Assembly: GCF_037102585.1 (NCBI RefSeq)
Contig: NW_027043822.1
Coordinates: 521,001 to 585,000, forward strand
Reading direction: 5' to 3'
Length of the DNA stretch: 64,000 nucleotides
DNA from: Saccharomycopsis crataegensis
Taxonomy: Eukaryota > Ascomycota > Saccharomycetes > Ascoideales > Saccharomycopsidaceae
Below are positions 57,213 to 64,000 of this stretch, in pieces; position 1 is the stretch's first letter; each line of letters starts with the position of its first letter. The position numbers and the translations under genes were made by a program. Below the pieces are notes generated by a model. It saw only the letters and a program-made list of their open reading frames with translations. It ran no database searches and was not told the DNA's origin.

Positions 57213-59801
57213 TTAATTTTTTGGTCGATCCCATTTACGAATATCTCCTCCAGCTGCAATAACCCATATACCATCATCAGTGAATTGTAGTGAAGAGAGC
57301 CTGCCAATCCCACAATCAACAACTACTACCGGTTGAACGAAAGGAACTGCGTTCTTGGGAACACTATCATGAATAATCGTCTGCACTGACGGGCTTGCCG
57401 ATGGAGACCCCGGTGATTTGGTGTTAGCATTACTACTTGTGGCTTTCGCATAGGTTGATAATGCTTGAGCCAATGAACGTGGCTGATCAGCATTATTAAG
57501 CGGCAAAATGATACCTCCACCATCGCGTTTTCTACTGCCAGCAGTATTACTTCTCTTTCTATTTCCTGGTCTTGCGTTACTTCCATTATGGGCGTGGTTA
57601 TGATGATGATGATGATGATGATACTTTTGTTTGTTGACTAATTTGGCACTTTGAGGCTTGGGTAAAAGTCTTGGAGAGAAATCCCAAAGCAAGAATTTTC
57701 CATCATCCCCTACAGATCCAAGACGATAATTCACTGGCGTGGCAATTAAACTTGGAGGAGATTTGAGAGCATCAAATTTGATACTTCTAATCCAGGAACA
57801 GTGGCCCTCTAGGCGTGCGACCAACTTAAATTGGGGAGACAAATGTGTGGCAGTAGCAGAACGAGAGTTAGTGTTATTATTTGCACCAGTCCAGTGACTT
57901 CTAACTGGCAGATTAGCATTAGAGGTATTACTTGTGTACGAAGCTTGGTGAATGTTTGACACCTCAAAGATACTAATTAGATCATCTTGTCCCCCGGTGG
58001 CTAGATATTTTCCATCAAAAGACCACGCAGAGCATGTGAGACTGCTGAAATAACTAGGTATCACCTCTGTTAAATTTTCATTAACAATATCGAAAATTCG
58101 AAGGAATCCATCATCACAAGTAATGCTAACAAGATTCTTGATATTCAAATTTGAAATTTTTTGATGTGAGATTGTGACCAAAGAGTTGGAAGATGCATTT
58201 GGAGGCAAGTTATTGGCACCTTGTTTCTGAAAATAACTAATTGGCGCAGCCGCATTATTGAAGACACTAATTGAGGTGATTGGTAATGATGATAATTTAT
58301 AATGAGTCACTGGATTCAAACTTGTAGAATTATTTTGTGAAAATGGTTTTAGTATTCTGATAAACTTGTTACTATTCTTGTTTATTTGCTTTCTATTTTG
58401 GATCATGTGCAAATAATGGTCGTCATCATCATCTTTACTCCTTGCAAACCTCAAAACTGATCCATCACCAAATCCTGCAATGAAATATTCGCCACCGCTG
58501 CACCATTCTAAGCACATCACTGGCGCATTTCTTAACAATTTTCCTTGTTTGTTAAATCTGCAATACCTATTGCAGAATGGATCATACCAAAAGATGTCTC
58601 CACTAATAAACCCAATCAAAATGTCAAGTTTAAGGTTATTGCCTGCACCGGTCAACATCCAAGTGACGCACGATATTGTAGATGTGAAGGTCATTCTCAT
58701 TAAAGGATTATCATCAACAATTTCTCTAACGTGTGTTATCTTTGGTGATGTATTTGGCCTAATGCTGTATAAATTGAATACTTTTCCGTGGTAATTGCAT
58801 GCCGCTGCTTCAGTAGAATTCAATTTTTTACTAAAATTCTCCACTGGTAAAGCTCTTGCTAAAAACGTTGAAGAGTTCCGAACAATCGATGTTTTCGGGG
58901 CTTTGAGATATTCATTGTGAATAATACTATTTGTACTTCCCCCAGCTTCTTGTAAACTTCTAGACATTCCTAGTTTTAACCCCCACTTGCTTTTATTAGC
59001 ACTTTCGAGTGAAGTATCCACATTAATCTGCTCATATTTTAAATCTGACAGTTTGATTTTTAAATAAAGTCCATTGCATCCAGGAGTAAGGTGAACAAAT
59101 TTGAAAGGATCGGGTAATAAAGGGTTGAGATTTGAGCCAAAGGGTAATTTTTCATCGACTTCGGATTTCAGCTGCAGGGATCCAGAGTTTGATCCAGTAT
59201 CTGTCGCTGGAGTACTTTGCTTTTCACCGTTAGTATTATCATCCCCCGGAGTACCACTATTACTGGTCAAAGCAAAATTGTAATTGGCAAAAACCTTGGA
59301 CTTGTTTGGTTGATAGTCTGGGGGTAAAGCAATATAAGTATTTGGATCATCATTGGATAATGGAGTTCTTGATATTATCATAAACACAGTCTGCTTGTAT
59401 GTTCCATCAGTATTGGTGAAATCCAATGAGCTTTCACTGTTGATTATTCCGACACTATTTATGTCCAAATGACTAACTGGACAGGTTGTTGATGCTGGGT
59501 TTAGGTAGGAAGGGGTCGGGAGGTACTTTGGAGGAACAAACATTCTGGAATCACGAGTCCTATATTTGTAATGATGCTCGATGGATTCTACTTTCGGAAG
59601 AGGAGCAGTAGATGATTCTTTAGAAAAGAAATGACTAGAGCCCGATGAGTTAGAGGCGACTGATAAATTATGATCTAATTGAGGGTGTGGCAGGGATTTT
59701 TTCGTTTGTGAAGCGACGATATCTTCCTTGTAATAGCCTGAGTAAGGAAAAAGCCCTGTACCTGGATTCAACATTTTCCAAAGGCTGTTAAAGTACCTCA
59801 C
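57213..59801 (-). CDS. WDR20/CreC/Bun62-type WD40 protein, likely deubiquitinase partner
   Basis: The product is 862 residues. The middle and C-terminal parts form WD repeats: ISCVTWMLTGAGNNLKLDILIGFISGDIFWYDPFCNRYCRFNKQGKL, VMCLEWCSGGEYFIAGFGDGSVLRFARSKDD, LVSITCDDGFLRIFDI, CSAWSFDGKYLATGGQDDLISIFEV, and LEGHCSWIRSIKFDA. The phrase 'DPFCNRYCRFNKQG...LRNAPVMCLEW' is characteristic of the WDR20/DMWD/CreC/Bun62 family, which activates USP12/CreB/Ubp9-type deubiquitinases and in Aspergillus takes part in carbon catabolite repression. The family is absent or unrecognised in Saccharomyces. A His tract (HHHHHHH) encoded by GAT/ATG repeats lies in a low-complexity loop. An inner ATG at residue 10 is an alternative start. 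Confidence 0.85.
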   Translation of the reverse strand: MRYFNSLWKMLNPGTGLFPYSGYYKEDIVASQTKKSLPHPQLDHNLSVASNSSGSSHFFSKESSTAPLPKVESIEHHYKYRTRDSRMFVPPKYLPTPSYLNPASTTCPVSHLDINSVGIINSESSLDFTNTDGTYKQTVFMIISRTPLSNDDPNTYIALPPDYQPNKSKVFANYNFALTSNSGTPGDDNTNGEKQSTPATDTGSNSGSLQLKSEVDEKLPFGSNLNPLLPDPFKFVHLTPGCNGLYLKIKLSDLKYEQINVDTSLESANKSKWGLKLGMSRSLQEAGGSTNSIIHNEYLKAPKTSIVRNSSTFLARALPVENFSKKLNSTEAAACNYHGKVFNLYSIRPNTSPKITHVREIVDDNPLMRMTFTSTISCVTWMLTGAGNNLKLDILIGFISGDIFWYDPFCNRYCRFNKQGKLLRNAPVMCLEWCSGGEYFIAGFGDGSVLRFARSKDDDDDHYLHMIQNRKQINKNSNKFIRILKPFSQNNSTSLNPVTHYKLSSLPITSISVFNNAAAPISYFQKQGANNLPPNASSNSLVTISHQKISNLNIKNLVSITCDDGFLRIFDIVNENLTEVIPSYFSSLTCSAWSFDGKYLATGGQDDLISIFEVSNIHQASYTSNTSNANLPVRSHWTGANNNTNSRSATATHLSPQFKLVARLEGHCSWIRSIKFDALKSPPSLIATPVNYRLGSVGDDGKFLLWDFSPRLLPKPQSAKLVNKQKYHHHHHHHNHAHNGSNARPGNRKRSNTAGSRKRDGGGIILPLNNADQPRSLAQALSTYAKATSSNANTKSPGSPSASPSVQTIIHDSVPKNAVPFVQPVVVVDCGIGRLSSLQFTDDGIWVIAAGGDIRKWDRPKN
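57600..57621. repeat. Trinucleotide run encoding a His tract
   Basis: About seven ATG/GAT trinucleotides on the plus strand encode consecutive histidines in the minus-strand WD40 gene. This is a likely site of length variation. Confidence 0.85.
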
Positions 59802-61145
59802 AATTTGTGAATTATTAACACAACAGTGAAATAGGCGCCTTTCTCTGTTTGCGGAGAGTATGCATGGAGGCCGGGTTACGCATGTACCGGAGGGGGGAAG
59901 GAAGTATAAGCAACTGAATATTAATGCGATTCATCACCTAAAGTCTTTATAATATATAAATATTGGTCTATTTAAGAATAGCATACTTAAAAATAACCAC
60001 ATCTGGAAAGAATCACCAGGGCTTGTTGTTATTTCTGAATAATAATTAACAATGTTTCTAATTCAGTGAACCTTATTCTTCTCATTATTTTTATCAGTGA
60101 CCTTCCTTGAATTATATCATTTCTTGTTTTGTTTCTCCCTTTTATTATTTACTAGCTTTTGTAAATACATTGTTATTAATTCTTTATGCTTTACTGAGGG
60201 TTCAAAAGTCTCTATTTATTTATCTTTATTAATTTTCTAAAATATAGATTATGGGTTCTTTATATCCCAAACAATACAAGAAAAACATTTGGAGTTCGAT
60301 GTCAGTTAAGAGTAGAGTTTTAATTGATCCGGTAAACAGTTGAATAAAACATTTTGGCCCAAAATATCTTCTATATTTTCATATTGTTGTTAAATGTGTA
60401 AAACTATCGACAAATACTTGACTACTTTATGGACTGCTATGTTTTTAACAACATATTCATACAGAAAGTCAAATAATGGGAAAGCAACAAAAAAAATATA
60501 ATATATGCCAATTAAAACAGATAGAAATTGGAAACCATGAAAATAATAAAAGAACAATAGATAAATTACTCAAATCAGTTGATCTAGACCAAACTATATA
60601 ATATTTTATTTGGGTGAATGAATGAATTGTATATTAACGAGTCACAGAGGTTCTAAATAACATGCAAGCCGGGCATTTCATGCCGGTCTTTCTAATAGGT
60701 AAGTAAAATACTATAACTTTCTCACAACCTCACACTCCTTGCTTTAAGAATTAATCACATCACCGGTAAAAAACTCAACAATCAAGATTATTAAGGAAAA
60801 AAGGTGCAATGTGAAAATATGAGATGAAGTCACTAGTGAATCACCCATCACTAGGAGCTTCATGAACTGAGATGGAGGTCTTTGTTGAGGGGTTTTGGCA
60901 CTATATTTCAAATACTAAGTATTTTCAATGTAGTGACCATCAGAATTCTGGGGGGATAATAAAAATAAAAATAATAAAAATCAATAAAATAATAAAATCC
61001 AAGTAAAAAATAATTCAAATAATCAAATAGACCAAATAATTTAAATAAGTCAAAATAAGGCTTTTAAATTTGGGTTATGAGCCCCGATCTTGTCATTTAT
61101 TGAAAACAAAATTTGGAAGTCTGTTAAACCTCTCCATCATCAGAG
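59802..61145. other. Intergenic region (1.34 kb) between the WD40 gene and tRNA-Asp
   Basis: No gene is supported. A short hairpin, CCGGGCAT against ATGCCGG (60669-60686), is the only structured element. The part 60955-61060 is an A/T simple-sequence tract (AATAAAAATAATAAAA type). The left end carries the WD40 gene promoter with GC-containing words (GCCGGGTTACGC near 59870). Confidence 0.5.
60669..60686. other. Short inverted repeat
   Basis: CCGGGCAT pairs with ATGCCGG around a TTC loop, with one bulged G. It is an isolated GC-rich hairpin in AT-rich DNA, and no T-run or snoRNA box is adjacent. Confidence 0.35.
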
Positions 61146-61217
61146 TCCGTGATAGTTTAGTGGCTAGAATCCCCGCTTGTCGCGCGGGGGACCGGGGTTC
61201 AATTCCCCGTCGCGGAG
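61146..61217 (+). tRNA. tRNA-Asp (GTC)
   Basis: The gene is 72 bases without an intron. Acceptor TCCGTGA pairs with TCGCGGA, with discriminator G. The D arm is TAGTTTAGTGGCTAGA, the anticodon loop is CTTGTCGC with anticodon GTC, and the T arm is CGGGGTTCAATTCCCCG. It closely resembles the Saccharomyces tRNA-Asp. A T-rich terminator begins at 61218. Confidence 0.97.
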
Positions 61218-61743
61218 TTTTATTTTTTTGTTGTAAAGAATCTGACTTTGTTTGAATTTTTTTTTTTTTTTTTTTTCAATTTATCTACATAGATGATATT
61301 TGAATTACTATTTGGAGTTGAAGAAATGCGTAGTTTGAGTGAGTTAAATAGATCTGTTTAGAGTTTCGAGGAGCGATATGATTACTAATTGGTGAGAAAT
61401 AGTAGGAGTATGTAACGTAGTACCGCTCACACAATAATAATCTACGTAACTCTGGAGCTAAGATGAAGTTTATTAGTCCTTTCCCCGTTGAGGTTTTAGA
61501 ACAGACACAAATGGTTGCTGGGTAAAATACCAATTGGTATATTCATTAATGATTTTGAAAAAAAAAACATGCCAAAATCGCAGCTGTGGGGGAAAACAAG
61601 GGTGTGTAAGCATAATAATGGGGGTGTCGTTATACACAAGCAGTTTTCAAAAAACAAACTAAAAAGATTCAATCTCCCAGTGAAGCAAGCCTTCATCCTG
61701 CCACGCCCCACATCGGCAACACTGATGATATAATATCAAAGAA
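61218..61743. other. Spacer between tRNA-Asp and NVJ2
   Basis: This region of 526 bases holds a run of 20 T at 61257-61276 and otherwise ordinary sequence. Short opposing frames over 61285-61733 overlap each other on both strands and are not supported. Confidence 0.5.
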
Positions 61744-64000
61744 ATGTCTTTTCTTTTTTTAATATATGCCTATATAGTAGGGGGATTGACATTCTTGCCA
61801 TTGTGCTTGGTGTTAGGGTTTTACTTCCTTCGATGGTACTTGCCCAAGATTCCGGAAATTATGGATGATGAGGACAAAGTTGTCAGCTCGAATAATGACT
61901 CGTTGGCGGCGTTTTCGGACGAGAAGGCAAAGGAAGAATATGAGAATATCAAAGTCACAAAAATTGAAGAGAAATTGACTCGAGGGGTGAACGTTTATCG
62001 AAGTGGCTGGTTAACTGTCACTACTGAGTACTATGAGTTTCCTCAAAACTCATCCAACGAAAAGAATAATGAACCAGAAAACAATAAATCAGCTTACACA
62101 ACATTATATAAGTTGGTTAAAAGGAAAACTATAAAAGGTGGAAATGGAAATAATGAAAAAGATGAAGAAGAGGTTAATGATGAAAATCCAGAAAAAGGCT
62201 CAACTTCGTCATCCACAAATCAAAAACGTCGGAAGAACAAGTATTTTGCGGTCCTCAGACACGGAAATCTATTCTTGTATAAAGATGAAGAGCAAACTGA
62301 TGTTTTGCATGTTATTGTCTTGTCAAACCACGTTATATCACTTTGGCCTAGAGATTTACCGGACGGTCAGCTTTTTAGCAAAATGAGTGCAATTTGTGTC
62401 TTGAAGAAACATATTTCTGCATTCAGAAGTAACAGTATTAATAGTTTACTGAATACTGAATCAAATTTACCTCCTGCTCCTCCTCCAAGAGACAGCGCTG
62501 CGTCAATTGATTACGAATTACAAAATAAAAATGTTACAACCTTGGATATTCTTGAGAATGGCGAAATTCCTCCAAAGCAATCGATTTTTTACATCTATAG
62601 TGATAATAACTGTGAAAAGGAGGATTGGTATTTTGATTTGCTTAAATCCACAAAGAGATCTGAGCCTATTAGAACTGGGTCTGAGAAGGATTTACTTGAA
62701 TCATCTATTTTCGCAGAAACATTTCATCCAAAGACCGCTGATGTTATTAGCTTAATACAAAACTTACACTCGTCTGAAGGCCAATTGAATACCAGATGGT
62801 TTAATGCTATTCTTGGAAGAATTTTTTTAGCATTGTACGGAACTGAGGAATTTGAAAACTATATTAAAAATAAGCTTTTACTGAAATTACAAAAGATCAA
62901 TAAACCAGGATTTTTAGAAGAGTTCAAAATTGAAAAAGTCAACATGGGTAAAAGCGCTCCCTTGCTTTCTTCGCCAAAGCTAACTAAATTGACTCCCGAA
63001 GGAGATTTGGATGTAGAGGCATCAATTTCTTACAATGGCGGTATATCTTTCGAAGTCTCAACTAAAGTTAACATCAACTTGGGAACAAGATTCAAACCTA
63101 GAGATATTAGCATCCTCTTGGCGGTCACTTTGAAGCTGTTGCATGGTGATATTTTGCTTAAAATTAAAAGACCCCCAACAGAAAGGATATGGTGGGGATT
63201 TAAAACCATGCCATTTATTGATATTGAAGTTGAACCAGTGGTTAGTGCAAGACAAATCACTACGGGAATGATTACAAGAACGATTGAAAATAAATTGAAA
63301 GAATCTATTGGGGAATCGTTAGTTTTACCCTCAATGGATGATATTACCTTCTTCTCAACAAAAGGTGAAATATTTAGAGGTGGTATTTGGGATAAGTCTG
63401 GTAGACCTGATATTGACCGGGAATCTTCAATGGGACCGAGCCGAACTGAAGAAACTGTTGATTTGGTGGAGAATGAGAAAAGCACCACTTCAAAAAAACA
63501 AGGGGATAACGCTAGTAGGAAACGTTCTCAATCAATACCCAGCTCAATCACGTCAAACGTGTTGACTGATGAAGAAAATTATCCTGATGACGAGGCAGGA
63601 TCTATGAAATCCGTTAATGACATAAAGCCATCAAGCACTTCTGCGTCTCTTTTCAGTTTTAAGAGGGATATAAAAGAAAAGGTTTCATCTTCATTTAAAA
63701 AAGAACCTTCTTCAGTGGTGCTTACTCCGAAATTAAATAAATCAAATTCTACAGTCAAGATCTCTAATGATCAATTTTTATCCAATGGTTCCTTTATTGC
63801 TAAAGAAGATGAAGAAGACAAGGAATTGGGAATTAAGGGCAATGAAAAGGTTCTGGATGATTTTGCGAGGGAAAGCAGCAGCCCAAACTCCAATCTTATC
63901 GATTTATCTGATGGGGATTCTAAATTTGTATCAAACTCTTTCAAAAAGATTGGGAAATGGTATTTCAAAGAAGGAGAAGATTACAGTGAGAACAATGAAA
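61744..64000 (+). CDS. NVJ2: Nvj2/TEX2-type lipid-transfer protein (PH and SMP domains), 3' end outside the window
   Basis: The ATG at 61744-61746 opens a frame of 752 codons that is still open at the right edge. Residues about 4-30 are a membrane anchor (FLFLIYAYIVGGLTFLPLCLVLGFYFL). A PH-like region follows (about 75-290; YRSGWLTVTTEYYEF, KYFAVLRHGNLFLYKDEEQ, DVLHVIVLSNHVISLWP), interrupted by a charged insert. The SMP domain spans about 340-540 (LNTRWFNAILGRIFLALYGTEEFENYI, GDLDVEASISYNGGISFEVSTKVNINLG, PPTERIWWGFKTMPFIDIEVEPV). Nvj2 sits at the ER and the nucleus-vacuole junction and relieves ceramide toxicity by transfer to the Golgi. The rest is a Ser-rich disordered tail. The start is the first ATG and gives a complete anchor. 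Confidence 0.92.
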   Translation, partial: MSFLFLIYAYIVGGLTFLPLCLVLGFYFLRWYLPKIPEIMDDEDKVVSSNNDSLAAFSDEKAKEEYENIKVTKIEEKLTRGVNVYRSGWLTVTTEYYEFPQNSSNEKNNEPENNKSAYTTLYKLVKRKTIKGGNGNNEKDEEEVNDENPEKGSTSSSTNQKRRKNKYFAVLRHGNLFLYKDEEQTDVLHVIVLSNHVISLWPRDLPDGQLFSKMSAICVLKKHISAFRSNSINSLLNTESNLPPAPPPRDSAASIDYELQNKNVTTLDILENGEIPPKQSIFYIYSDNNCEKEDWYFDLLKSTKRSEPIRTGSEKDLLESSIFAETFHPKTADVISLIQNLHSSEGQLNTRWFNAILGRIFLALYGTEEFENYIKNKLLLKLQKINKPGFLEEFKIEKVNMGKSAPLLSSPKLTKLTPEGDLDVEASISYNGGISFEVSTKVNINLGTRFKPRDISILLAVTLKLLHGDILLKIKRPPTERIWWGFKTMPFIDIEVEPVVSARQITTGMITRTIENKLKESIGESLVLPSMDDITFFSTKGEIFRGGIWDKSGRPDIDRESSMGPSRTEETVDLVENEKSTTSKKQGDNASRKRSQSIPSSITSNVLTDEENYPDDEAGSMKSVNDIKPSSTSASLFSFKRDIKEKVSSSFKKEPSSVVLTPKLNKSNSTVKISNDQFLSNGSFIAKEDEEDKELGIKGNEKVLDDFARESSSPNSNLIDLSDGDSKFVSNSFKKIGKWYFKEGEDYSENNE

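Noticed and set aside
1-64000. CRISPR arrays, bacterial operons, centromere, telomere or rDNA
   Set aside because: No regular spaced repeats, point-centromere elements, telomeric repeats or rRNA sequence were seen. Replication origins cannot be called by eye in AT-rich yeast DNA.

Overview
The window is nuclear DNA from a budding yeast (Saccharomycotina). Genes are compact and mostly intron-poor, and intergenic DNA is AT-rich. Introns carry yeast-type signals (GTATGT-like 5' sites, TACTAAC-type branch points). Both tRNA genes are eukaryotic, and nearly every protein has a recognisable fungal homologue. Several families point away from Saccharomyces itself: a group III (Nik1-type) hybrid histidine kinase, a WDR20/CreC/Bun62-type WD40 protein and an ERp38-type two-domain PDI. 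Ribosomal-protein promoters with Tbf1-like and CACGTG motifs resemble those of Candida/Debaryomyces-type yeasts. I cannot tell from this window alone whether CTG is read as Leu or Ser.

Layout. 1-9 kb: the 3' end of a NIK1-like kinase, PIL1/LSP1 (eisosome), RPL4, the meiotic gene HOP2 (one intron), RPL8 (long intron after the ATG) and a four-exon gene that I read as REC114. 9-17 kb: a long intergenic stretch, an MNN1-family mannosyltransferase, a solo LTR with intact 5-bp target duplications, an intron-bearing tRNA-Phe and a large, probably mitochondrial protein of unknown function. 17-32 kb: MRPL32, CDC10, BRX1, a very large SHE10/OSW7 homologue, VPS72/SWC2, SPP381, COQ3 and RPL27 (long intron). 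33-34 kb: a candidate two-exon gene and a GC-richer structured segment in front of IRA. 34-43 kb: a 2993-residue IRA1/IRA2 RasGAP. 43-49 kb: REX4, MHF1, MRPS9, an ERp38-like PDI and a SRPBCC-fold protein. 49-60 kb: CLF1, SWE1 and the WDR20/CreC-like gene. 60-64 kb: tRNA-Asp(GTC) and the 5' part of NVJ2, which runs off the end.

Functional themes. Cytosolic translation and ribosome assembly (RPL4, RPL8, RPL27, BRX1, REX4), mitochondrial translation and respiration (MRPL32, MRPS9, COQ3), splicing (CLF1, SPP381), meiotic recombination (HOP2 and REC114 flanking RPL8) and morphogenesis or cell-cycle signalling (CDC10, SWE1, IRA) are interleaved without operon-like clustering, as expected in a yeast. 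CACGTG E-boxes recur in front of RPL8, RPL27, MRPL32, COQ3 and the MRPS9/PDI pair. PAC and RRPE ribosome-biogenesis motifs lie in the REX4/MHF1 intergenic region.

The least explained parts are the 33.1-33.8 kb segment upstream of IRA, the large intergenic spaces at 8.8-10.2, 16.5-17.9, 20.0-21.1 and 59.8-61.1 kb, and the 711-residue protein at 14.4-16.5 kb.
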